From: Udeniomyces pyricola
Lineage: Eukaryota; Basidiomycota; Tremellomycetes; Cystofilobasidiales; Mrakiaceae
NCBI GenBank assembly: GCA_039545295.1
Contig: BCIK01000027.1
Span: 25,781-89,780 of the forward strand
DNA length: 64,000 bases
Reading direction: 5' to 3'
The position numbers and the translations under genes were made by a program. Positions 34,501 through 45,014 of the stretch are shown here, one piece after another; the first letter of the stretch is position 1; every line of letters begins with the position of its first letter. The notes below the pieces were generated by a model. That model saw only the letters and a list, made by a program, of their open reading frames with translations. It had not been told where the DNA came from and ran no database searches.

Positions 34501-37500
34501 CTTGGGGTGTCAACCTTCCTGCCCATACCGCCATCATCAAAGGTACGCAAGTCTACAACCCGGAGAAAGGTCGATGGGTTGAGCTCTCCCCTCAAGACGT
34601 CCTCCAGATGCTCGGTCGAGCCGGTCGACCCCGATACGACACCTTTGGCGAGGGTATTATCATCACCAACGCCTCGGAGCTTCCTTACTACGCTTCGCTC
34701 ATGAACCAGCAACTCCCGATCGAGTCCCAGTTCATTTCGCGGCTCATCGACAACCTCAACGCCGAGATCGTCCTTGGCAACGTTCGAAACCGTGATGAGG
34801 CCGTCCAATGGCTCGGATACACCTACCTGTATGTCTGAGTGATCCATGCCTGTGGTTCTACGTTGGGCTGATGTGACAGGTTGGATCCTGAGTAAGAGTC
34901 TAAGCTGACTCTGTCAAATCCAATCTCTCGTCCTATACAGTTACGTCCGAATGCTCCGCGAGCCTGCCCTGTACAGCGTCGGAGCCGACTACTTGGAAGG
35001 AGACGCCGCGTTGGAGCAAAAGGTTCGTCACTTGCTTCCTTCCACCTAACACCTCCCCCCCTCTCCTTCCCTCTCCTTCCCTCTCCTTCCCTCTCCTTCC
35101 CTCTCCTTCCCTCTCCTTCCCTCTCCTTCCCTCTCCTTCCCTCTCCTTCCCTCTCCTTCCGCTCCTTTCTATCTCACACGCTTGCCTCGTAGTATCAACA
35201 CCCTTGCTGTTCGGTTGTCTGATGAAATTCTATTTGTCTTCCGTTTGTCTTGTTCATGTCTACAGCGAGCGGATATCATCCACACTGCTGCTGTCGCGCT
35301 CGAGAAGGGTAACCTCATCAAATATGATCGCAAGTCGGGCGTATTTGCCTCCACCGAGCTCGGCAAGATTGCCTCGCACTACTATGTCACCTACAACTCC
35401 ATGACGACCTACAATCAGCACCTCAAGCCGTCGATGGGCATGCTCGAGCTCTTCCGTGTCTTTGCGCTCTCGCACGAGTTCCGCCTCATTCCAGTTCGAC
35501 AAGAGGAGAAGCTTGAGCTCACGAAGCTTCTCGAGCGAGTCCCCATCCCCGTCAAGGAAGGCGTTGAAGAGCCGACAGCCAAGACCAACGTCCTCCTTCA
35601 AGCTTACATTTCTCAGCTCAAGCTTGACGGCTACGCTCTTGTCTCGGACATGGTCTACGTCCAGCAATCGGCTGGCCGAATCCTCCGCGCCATCTTTGAA
35701 ATCTGCCTGCGACGCAACTGGGCCGGCCCGACCAAGGCGGCGCTCGAGATGTGCAAGATGGCAGAGCGTCGGATGTGGAGTTCGATGACGCCCCTTCGAC
35801 AATTCAAGGGTGTGCCAGCAGACATTGTTCGGCGTGCCGAGCGAAAGGAGTTCCCCTGGTACCGCTACTTTGACCTTTCGCCGCCCGAGCTCGGGGAGCT
35901 GATTGGTGTTCAGCGAATCGGAAACCGAAACGTCGGCCAGCTCGTCCACAAACTCGTCCACTGCTTCCCCAAGCTCAACCTCGAGGCGCACGTCCTACCG
36001 CTCACGCGCTCCCTTCTCAAGATCGACCTCACCATCACGCCCGACTTCCAGTGGGACGACGCCTTCCACGGTACTTCGCAACTCTTCCACGTCACCGTCG
36101 AGGATGTCGACGGTGAGATCATCCTCGTCCGGGACCAGTTCCTTCTTCGTAAGCAATACGTCACCTCATCCGAGGACAAGTCCGAGCACCACCTCACCCT
36201 GACCGTCCCCATCCACGAGCCTCTTCCGCCCAACTACTTCATCTCGTTCACCTCCGACCGATGGATTCAAGCCGAGACTCGACTTGCGGTCTCATTCAAG
36301 CACCTCATCTTGCCTGAGAAGTTCCCGCCTCACACCCCCTTGCTCGAGCTCCAGCCGCTCCCAGTCTCGGCGCTTCACAACAAGGCTTTCGAAGAAATCT
36401 ACGACGATCTCGCTGCTTTCAACAAGATCCAGACTCAGGTCTTCCAGGCGCTCTACACGACTGACGACAGCGTTTTCATTGGTGCCCCGACGGGCTCGGG
36501 TAAGACCTTCTGCGCCGAGTTCGCCCTTCTTCGTCTCTGGTCTAAGCCTCAGCCGCGCAAGGCCGTTTGTATCGAGCCGTACCCCGAGATGGTCGAGCTT
36601 CGGGTTGCCGAGTGGTCAGCGAAGTTCAAGCCTCTCTCCAAGAGGATCGTCGCTCTCACTGGCGAGCAGGCCGCTGATTTGAGGCTTCTTTCCAAGGCCG
36701 ATGTCGTCGTTTGTACGCCCGCCCAGGTATGTCCCTCTTGAGTTTGGCTTCTGAAGATCTGAAGAAGACTCGATTCCATCTTCGTTTCACTCGAGCTCTC
36801 TTCAAGTTGTTCAGCTTGCTGACCCATGCGTCATTGTGCGATGTTTCTGTCTTTATTTTATTTTTTTCAGTGGGACAACCTCTCCCGACGATGGAAGCTC
36901 ACCGTCCGAAAGGCGGTCACTGAGATTGGTCTCCTCATCGCCGACGAGCTTCAGCTCATCGGAGGTGTAATCGGACCGGCGTATGAGGTTCTCATCTCGC
37001 GAACGCGTTTCGTCTCATCCCAAACGGGGATCAATACCCGAATCGTCGCATGCAGTGTCCCGCTCGCCAACGCCCGAGATCTCGGTGATTGGATGGGTGC
37101 CTCGGCTCAGAACGTCTTCAACTTTGCTCCTACGTATGTTGCATTTGCAGTTGTAGTGCCGGTCATCTTTCCTTTCTGACAATCTGTTCATCGTTCCTTC
37201 TTGCCTCCAGCTCGCGAACGCACCCGATGGACATCCACGTTCAGACCTACGACACCCCTCACTTCCCTTCGCTCATGCTCAGCATGGCCAAGCCGGCGTA
37301 CCTCGCCATTAACGATTGGGCCGGCCAGAAGCCCGTCATCGCGTTCGTTCCCTCGCGTAAGCAGTGTAAGCTCACGGCCAACGACATCCTTACCTACTGC
37401 TCGGCCAACCAAGAAGAGAAGAGGTTCTTGAACATTGAGGAGAGTGACCTTCAGCCTCACCTCGAGCGCATCTCGGACTCTAGCCTCCGCGAGACGCTCT

Positions 37501-39923
37501 CGTACGGTATCGGATTCTATCACGAGGCTCTCAGCAAGCAGGACAAGCGAATTGTCGAGCGACTCTTTGAGTCGGGTGCCATTCAGATTCTTGTCGCCTC
37601 CAAGGTTCGTCTTGTTCGGGATCTCTCGTGGATACATGCGAGTTGGTTGCCGAGTCGGCTCTTCACTGACGTCCTTGACACATCATTGCTGTTACTTTGT
37701 CTGATAATCACCAACAGGACTCGGCATGGGGTCTGCCTCTTGCGGCCTACATGGTCATCATCATGGGTGTTCAGTCGTTTGACGGCAAGGAGCACCGATA
37801 CGCCGACTACCCCGTCGCGGATGTCCTTCAGATGATGGGCCGTGCCTGCCGACCGACCAAGGATACCAACAGTCGATGCTTGCTCATGCTTCAGCACACT
37901 CGCAAGGAGTTTTACAAGAAGTTCCTCGCCGAGGCCTTGCCAATCGAGTCTCAGCTGCCCGGAGCCCTTCACGATCACTTCAACGCCGAGATTGTCGCCA
38001 AGACGATTGAGAACAAACAGGAAGCCGTCGATTGGTGCACCTGGACTTGGGTGAGTTTCCCCTTTTGTATTCGCGATCAATTGTGCATAACTGTATATCG
38101 CGCCCGAACTGACAGAGACGCCTTGATTTTCGCACAGTTCTACCGACGCATGTCGCAAAGTAAGTTGCAATCGGGCTCGAGAGTTTCATTTGATGATGTA
38201 TCTTACTAACGTGACGGCTCTCCACCGTTCCCCACCTAGACCCCGTCTACTACAACCTTCAAGGAACGTCGCACCGACACCTGTCTGATCATCTTTCTGA
38301 GCTTGTCGAAGAGACGCTCAACGCTTTGGTCGACTCGAAGTGTATCACCATCGAGGATGAGATGGACACCTCGCCGCTCAACTTGGGAATGATTGCTGCT
38401 TGTTCGTGCCCTTGCCCTGTTTTTTTTTCTTGCTGCCAGGTTCTTTAGCCATACAAGCTGACAAATTGGATCTTCTTTTGCTCTTTTTCTTGTTCTTCCT
38501 TCTTTTTTTCTTTCAGACTACTACATTTCCAACGTCACCGTCGAGATCTTCTCCATGTCTCTCAACGAGCGCACCAAGCTTAAGGGTCTCCTCGAAGTTG
38601 TTTCGTCGGCGAGCGAGTTCGAAGACATTCCCATCCGACACCACGAAGACGTCATCCTCAAGCGTATTTACGACCGATCTCCAGTCAAGCTTGAGACGCA
38701 AGATTACGAGTCGCCGCATTTCAAGACGTTCATCCTGCTTCAGGCTCACTTCTCGCGCATGACGTTGCCCGCTGATCTTGCTTCGGACCAGGCCCTGATC
38801 CTTGGCAAGGTCGTCGGCCTTCTCTCGGCTTGTGTTGACGTTATGTCGTCGAATGCGTACCTATCTGCCCTTGGTGCGATGGATCTTTCGCAGATGTGTG
38901 TTCAGGCCATGTGGGAGACCGACTCGCCCCTCAAGCAGATTCCCCACTTTGACTCCAAGGTTCGTTCCGTCGACCATTTTTCTGCTTACCTGTTTGTTGA
39001 TGAGACGCGAAAAGGCTTTTTTTTTAACGTGCGCACGTCTCTTCTTCCTCTTGCCTCTTAATCAGATCATTGCCAGGTGCAAGGCTGCCGGCGTCGATTC
39101 CGTCTACGACATCACCGAGCTCGAGGACGATCAGAGAAACGAGCTTCTTGCTCTTGACACTCGACAGATGTACGTCGCGGACTCCATTCCTCACCGGATC
39201 GCGTTACTGTGTGCGTTGCTGACAGGACCTGTTATCTTCATTTTTCTTATACTTTTTTCAGGCGAGACGTTGCTCAATTTGTCAACTCTTACCCGAGCAT
39301 CGAGGTCGCCTTCTCCATCGACGAAGCCGAAGGAGGTTACAATGCCTCGACGCCCATCACCGTCCGTGTCACTTTGGACCGAGAAGCCGACGATGACGCC
39401 GAGGATGCCGATCAGTCTGTCATCGCGCCGCATTACCCCGGCAAGAAGATCCCCAACTTCTGGCTCATCCTCGCTACGGGCAAGACGTTGCAGGGTATCA
39501 AGAAGGTACGTTTTGAGACTGATGCCTGCCTAGCTCGTACGGGCTATGTTGTCTCTGCTGTCGTTTTGAGGAGGCGTTAACTTGATCTTCATCTCGATTT
39601 TGTCTGCTTAGGTCACGGTCACTCGAGAGCTCAAGGTCAAGCTGGATGTCAACTTGCCCGAGGGAGAGCACGCTATGAAGCTCTACGTCATGTTCGTCCT
39701 CAATCATGATTATCCTTTTTTTTTTTTTTTTGCTTGCCTCTGTTCCTCTTCTAGACATGCGTACTGATAATTGATGTACCTTTTTTTTTGCTGTGTTCTC
39801 TTCAGCTGCGACTCGGTTCTTGGTTCGGATCAAATCATCGACCTTCCGACGCTGACCGTCGCCGCTGGCGAAGACTCGGATTCGGAGGAGGAGTCTGATG
39901 AGGACGATGCCATGGAGGGCTAG
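31573..39923 (+). CDS. BRR2: U5 snRNP RNA helicase BRR2
   Basis: Ski2-like helicase that unwinds U4/U6 snRNA to activate the spliceosome. Fifteen exons join in frame, among them 31573-31648, 31864-33383, 33579-34828, 34941-35022, 35266-36726, 36871-37133, 37211-37604, 37718-38050, 38138-38159 (22 nt), 38240-38401, 38517-38959, 39066-39169, 39262-39505, 39612-39691 and 39806-39923. The N-terminus has [15 protein letters not shown] and [18 protein letters not shown], specific to BRR2. Cassette one shows [25 protein letters not shown] and [12 protein letters not shown]; cassette two shows [13 protein letters not shown] in place of DEIH, and QMMGRACRP, degenerate as in other BRR2 proteins. Each cassette is followed by a Sec63 unit ([31 protein letters not shown]). 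The acidic tail ends DEDDAMEG. About 2,180 residues, normal for the family. Confidence 0.97.
35061..35160 (+). repeat. Ten perfect copies of a 10-bp pyrimidine repeat in a BRR2 intron
   Basis: CTCTCCTTCC repeated ten times without a mismatch, inside the intron 35023-35265. It is all pyrimidine on the coding strand, lies upstream of the acceptor CTACAG at 35265, and the intron is longer than most of its neighbours. Confidence 0.95.
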
Positions 39924-40675
39924 TTTTTTTTCTTGCTCCCTTGCTTTCTTCTTTGATCGTCTTTTGCTTTAACCGAACGGACGGTTCATGCGTGCCTTGG
40001 TATCTCCGTTCTATCTCTCTTTCTTTGGTAGTCTTTGGGCAACCTCAAAATCTGGTACTGTCTGGCCGACCTGCACCTTCTCCTTTCTTCCCTCTCTCAA
40101 CAAACCTTTTTTTATCTACTTTTATATCTTCATATCTCCTCGGTGTTCCTTCTTCCTTTCTATCTTTTTTTTTTCGGTTATGTCCTACTCAACCCATTCT
40201 TCTTTTTATCTTCCTGTTCGCTCGCTCGCGCTCTTTAATGAATCTGTTTCTCGTGCTACTAGAGTATAGCGATCTATTGGTGAGGAACATATATAAGTAG
40301 GGTGATGGAGATCATGCGCGGCGCTGTCGTGCCATGGATTAGATTCAAGGGGATCGGAGTCGATGGATGTTGGCGTAGAAAATTCGAATCAGAGTCAAAA
40401 GGGTGGAAGAGCCAAGGGAAAGCGAAAGGGCACAAGAGAAAAAGCAAAGGTGGAAGGTACAAGAATCAAAATCTCAAATGGATGATGTTGGGAAAGAGGG
40501 GGGGGGAAGGAGGGCAGGAGGAGGGGTTGATGCCGAATCATCGCCAGCATATGACGACGATGATGATGGATCGCAGTAGGACTTCAAGCAGGTTGAGTAT
40601 GATATCATTTCGACCATCAACCCAGGTTGAAAGCATTGTGTAAGCTATCTCAGGTCGGGTGAGAGTCAGACTCGA
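39924..40675. other. Convergent 3' intergenic region between BRR2 and IES6
   Basis: 752 bases. The left half is T-rich and probably BRR2 3' UTR; the right half is purine-rich on the plus strand and probably IES6 3' UTR. A plus frame at 40302-40643 is Lys/Arg-rich by composition and has no family features. Confidence 0.4.
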
Positions 40676-41792
40676 TCATTTGATCGCGATGCTCTTGCCA
40701 CGGAGTTCGAGGTAGTGTTGGTCTGCTCCAGGAGGCTAGACACAACAATGTGGTAGGAAAGGTACAGGAAGAAAGACAAGGAGAAGGATTTGCGAGATCA
40801 GGCCGTTGACCATGAGAAGCCAGAACGAGATGAGCTGAGCAACGACGGGCATCAAGGAAGGACGAGACTGGTGGTGAGGACGAACGAGGGTTTTAAGCAC
40901 GGCAAAGATCTCTTTTGAGTGGTATTGCAGTGAGGTCTTGGGGTCTCGATAGGGTGCGATGAGGCCGGTGATGTCACAAAACTTTTTCGGTCTATTGTTA
41001 TAACGAAAGGGAGAAGGGTAGTATAGGTCAAGCAGAAAGGGAAGGAAGGAGAAGAATGAATATGAAGGAAGTTCGACATGTATCGTTGGGAACATGGTTG
41101 GACGATTATTAAAGTGGACTCCAGAGACGTCCTCAGGAATTCGGACGAGTGTGATGAGTTCGGAGTGTTGAAGCAACGTACGGTCGCAAAGAAGGAGGCG
41201 GGTGAAGCGTTGTGTCTACAGAAAGGGATCAACAGAGAATTACACGTTCAGCTTTCTGCCCACCCTACTACCCCATCCAACCTGCTGGCTGGACGTCCCT
41301 TCCCCATCGAATCTTGCGAATAAGACACGCACATCCCAAGACTTCTCCCTTGTCTCCGTTAGGCAAGATCCTTCGGGCACCTCGTTCGCGTTCGGCGAGA
41401 AGCATCTGCTTGGCGTTCTTTGCGCGGCCGGATCGAGCGTCCTTTTTCTTTTGCCAGCCGGTCGCTTTGAACGGGCGGGGTGTGTAGAAATAGGTGGCGG
41501 CTTCGATGAGGGCCTATGTTAGAGTCGAGTGGGTATTGGAACGAGACGTGATGGGAGAGAGAGAGAGTAGACGAGGAAAGACAAAATGAGGCTTTGGTTA
41601 AGAAACCAAAGGTCAACGAGGGAGAGACAGGGTGAGAAACGCACGGCAGGAGCGGGGGTGCCGTCGGTGCTTAGGCCGTCAGTGTATCTGGGTGGTCGAC
41701 CTGTACGTTTGGGAGCCCTGGAGTGGGTGCATGTAAGCATTGAGACGAGCGATGAAGCGGGGATAAGGAGAGGGACAAGGGATAGCATACAT
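40676..41792 (-). CDS. IES6: INO80 chromatin-remodelling subunit IES6/INO80C (YL1 C-terminal domain)
   Basis: Small subunit of the INO80 remodeller, working with ARP5. Exons on the minus strand: 41792-41791 (only AT), 41717-41645 (completing ATG and reading MAPKRTGRPPRYTDGLSTDG), an exon reading ALIEAATYFYTPRPFKATGW, KKKDARSGRAKNAKQMLLAE and RERGARRILPNGDK, a poorly resolved exon around 41080-41180, then KKFCDITGLIAPYRDPKTSL and QYHSKEIFAVLKTL, and a last exon PPGADQHYLELRGKSIAIK with TGA at 40676. The block F-K-x-x-x-W-x-x-x-x-x-x-x-x-x-x-x-A-K, then K-x-x-C-D-I-T-G-L, Y-x-D-P-x-T-x-L-x-Y-H, and final Y-L-x-L-R-G is the family pattern. The start codon split by an intron is inferred from frame and Kozak-like context. 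The 5' leader has a CAG/CTG repeat. Confidence 0.85.
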
Positions 41793-41842
41793 GGTGAGTA
41801 ACTGGTGGTGAGTGACTGTGATGGATTGGTGGAGGATGTGGC

Positions 41843-41884
<42 letters not shown>

Positions 41885-42172
41885 GGCGGCTGTGGATGAT
41901 GCTGACTGGCTGGTTGTTCTTCTCGTCATCACCATCTTATTACACTTATAATTCAGTTAGATATGTTCATCTTCATCATCACCTTTTGTACCTTGCACCT
42001 TGTCCAGCGATAAAATAACTGCCTCCTCCCCTCATTCACCATAGTCACATAATCAGTCCATCCCCATCATCCTCGTCCCGTCCCCCACAGCCCACCAAAC
42101 AACACCCAACAACATCCTCGACTGCCATCCCAATCCATCATCCACGCTTGCTTCAACGACTTCGTCCCCTGC
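41793..42172. promoter_or_regulatory. Divergent promoter region of IES6 and the MMT-type transporter
   Basis: 380 bases between outward-facing genes, containing a 41-base CAG repeat and CATC-rich stretches near the transporter start. Confidence 0.45.
41843..41883. repeat. (CAG)n trinucleotide repeat, about 13.7 units
   Basis: Uninterrupted CAG on the plus strand, so CTG in the probable IES6 leader transcript. It lies 50 bases upstream of the proposed start codon of IES6 and is not coding in that model. Confidence 0.95.
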
Positions 42173-44391
42173 ATGTTTCGGCTTTCAGGCCTAGCCTTTG
42201 CCTCATCTCGCCTCCCTTGTCCGTTCATCATCGCACGATCCATGGCCTCCTCCCCTTCTCCCCTTCCCCCTCAGCCTCCCACCATCAATACTGGCAGCTC
42301 CAAGCTCCCATCGCCCACCATGCAACACAAGTCATCCTCCCCACCAGCCGCCGCTGCCTCGCCGTCGACCATCAGTTCCATCACCCCTGCGACGCCCGTC
42401 AAACGCAAGAACGCCCATGCTCATGACCACCCGCACGCTCACTCGCATTCCCATTCCCTCAACCCCTTTCACTCCCATGCCGGTCACGCTCACGCACCCC
42501 CTGATCCAACCTCGCTTCGACTCGCCCTCACAGGGAGGGGTGATCGAGGATCCAACATCACGCTCTTGGGACTCTTGAGCAATGTTGGTCTGACAGGTCT
42601 CAAGGTGTTTGCCGGATGGTCAGTTACTTTTTTCTTCTTGTCTTTTTTTTTTCCCCCTACATTGATCACGACTCAATCTACATCATGATCGAGCAAGAGA
42701 CTTGAAATTTTGAGAGAGAGATCAAGTGGGAGTCATAAAAACGGACGTGTAGACTAACATTGTCGAACAACGACGTGGGTCCGAGCTCCGGATCAGGCGT
42801 CTAGGAATGACAAGTGACATCACCGCCAGCTCACTCGCGACGCATGCTTGTTTGTTCGATGGTGATCATTCCCTTGCTGACAACCTCGCTTCCTCATCCT
42901 TGTCTTGATACTCTCAGGCGGTTCAACTCGGCCTCGCTCTTGGCAGAAGCAGGTCACAGCGCATCGGACCTTTGTGGTGACGTCGTGACGCTCGTGTGCT
43001 ACAACATGTCGCGACGACCTCCGACCAAGCTCTTTCCGTTCGGATTTGCCAAGTTTGATACTGTTGGTGAGTCTTGCTTAGACGGCCTGAATACCCGTGT
43101 ATCTGGGTTCATCGGGACCGAGCTGATGGGTCACGATGCTTTGCTCACTTTCATTTTCTCCTCCCTAGGCATGTTGACCGTCTCGCTCTTCCTCGTGATT
43201 GGCTCTATCGGGATCGGCCTTCATTCCTACCATCTCCTTACCGCCATTCACTTCCCACCCTCCAACATCCTTTCTCACCTACCTCACCTTCCAGACCTTC
43301 TCTCCTCGATAGGTGAATCTCACTCGCATTCCCACAGCGTCGCTACCGTCGTTTCGGAGGCGTCGGAGGAAGGTGCGCCGGGGATCGCCGTTTTGGACCC
43401 GAACGCGGCGTGGACGGCACTCCTGAGTGTAGTCGTCAAGGAATGGCTCTACAGAGTCACCAAGAAAGTCGGAGAGGAGGAGGGAAGTTCAGTCCTGGCC
43501 GCTAATGTGAGTACACGTAAAGAAGAGCACGTGGTGGGCGCATTTTTCGAACCGCGATTGCATGGCTGATCATCGGGATCGGCGTTTTATGTCATCTATT
43601 ATCATCATTATTCTTATCATCATCCTTTTTCTCTTTGCACCACGTCCATTACAGGCACTCCATCACCGCTCGGATGCGTTCACCTCATTTGTCGCTCTAC
43701 TCTCCATTCTCGGGTCTCATGCTGGTCTGCCGATCCTCGACCCTCTCGGTGGAGTCTTTGTCTCGACGATCCTTCTGTATCAATCAACCCTTCTCTCTTA
43801 CCGATCTTCTCTTACGCTTCTCGACGCGTCATGCCCGGAATCGACCGTCCAAGACGCCACTTCGATAGCAGAAGATCTTAGAGAGGATGATGGGGTTCGA
43901 GGACAGAGTTGGGGCGTTGGACGGATTAGGGGGATTGGTGGAGGAGGGGGAGCGACGATGGAGGTGGAATTGAAGTTTGTCAAAGGGGCAGAGTGGAGTT
44001 TGAAGGGTGCAGAGGAGATTGGAAAGATGGTCAGAGAGAGGTTGCAGGAGGAGAGTAGTATGCGAGAGGTGAGTTTTCTATCTTGATCGTCCGTTCTTGG
44101 GGATAAGGCGAGGTGATCCAAATTGCGAGGGAAGGTTGTCGTGGAAGCCCCCCGTCATCCCTTCAATTTGGTATCGGATTTGCGATCTGGTTGACTCAAG
44201 TTTGCAGCATCGTGACTGACGGCTTGCATCTCTCCTCCTTCTACCCATTCAGGTGAAGATTGTCTACACCGAGGTCGATGCCCTCGTCAGCTCGGATCCT
44301 TTGCCCGTTCACGACCACGAACATGATCACTCGGCTTCCCCTCATGCTCACTCGCATTCGTCGAGCGTGAAGAAGGACAAGTCTGACTAGA
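42173..44391 (+). CDS. Mitochondrial CDF-family metal transporter (MMT1/2 type)
   Basis: Cation diffusion facilitator with a mitochondrial-type N-terminus (MFRLSGLAFASSRLPCPFII), like yeast MMT1/MMT2, which affect mitochondrial iron. Exon 1 (42173-42618) contains a His-rich segment (HAHDHPHAHSHSHSLNPFHS) and helix 1 (LLGLLSNVGLTGLKVFAGW). Exon 2 begins at 42918 with RFNSASLLAEAGHSASDLCG and KLFPFGFAKFDTVG. Later exons have GMLTVSLFLVIGSIGIGLHS, the helix-5 metal site ALHHRSDAFTSFVALLSI and DPLGGVFVSTILLYQSTLLS. The metal-binding H-x-x-x-D pairs are both present (HSASD and HRSDAF region). The C-terminal domain has VKIVYTEVDALVSS and a second His-rich tail (VHDHEHDHSASPHAHSHSSS). An in-frame ATG at 42243 would give a form without the presequence. 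Confidence 0.9.
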
Positions 44392-45014
44392 AGGGCGTAC
44401 TTAGATGAAGTGATGTATGTTTGAAGGGGGGGGCAGGGGGGGGGGGCAGGGAAGGATCAATGTCCATCAGATGCAATGGGCATCAGAAGATCATGCCTTT
44501 TGGGGATCTGTTCTTTTACAATCATGTTACCTTTCCCCTCTTGTATTCTTCTGTATTCCCGGTCAGACCATTGTGTCTTTGTGATAAGAGCCGACTTAGG
44601 CTCCTCTGCGCTGCATGATGCTTTATATGTGCACCTTTGTCATGTACGACGGTCTTCCATGAGGGTACAGGGACGAGACATGATGCTTGGTGGAGTCGCT
44701 CAGGTAGAGCGGAAGGACCATGAGTAAGCGAGGGTAGAAACAAAAGAATATATATAGGTAGATGGAAGAGGATTCTAGATTCTACCTTCCATAAGTCGTC
44801 ATGACGCTTTGTCAGCAGCATCACCGATGACTAAACGCGCGATCTGGCGCGATGCTTATGAGAACGCGTTGGCGACTGTCCGCGTGTTTCGCCTTTGCCT
44901 TGTCCCAATCAAAGCACCCATCCAACCCGCTAAACTCATCCCTTACGCATACATCCATCCACCCAACCCTTCACTACCTTCAACCCTCACCCTCACCCAA
45001 CACCCTCTTTCAAT
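44392..45014. promoter_or_regulatory. Intergenic region upstream of thioredoxin
   Basis: 623 bases. Two G runs lie near 44427 and 44439 just after the transporter stop. The right part, rich in CATC and CACC, is the probable thioredoxin promoter and leader. No gene seen. Confidence 0.4.

Noticed and set aside
33486..34847. 453-codon open frame on the minus strand
   Set aside because: It is antisense to the first helicase cassette of BRR2, which has all its motifs on the plus strand; codon bias alone explains the open antisense frame.
40302..40643. 113-codon Lys/Arg-rich frame on the plus strand
   Set aside because: It lies in the 3' regions of BRR2 and IES6, is purine-rich low complexity and shows no family resemblance.
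41519..41935. Poly-cysteine protein read through the CTG repeat
   Set aside because: It is one of three arbitrary readings of the repeat; the IES6 N-terminus is better explained by the split start codon downstream.
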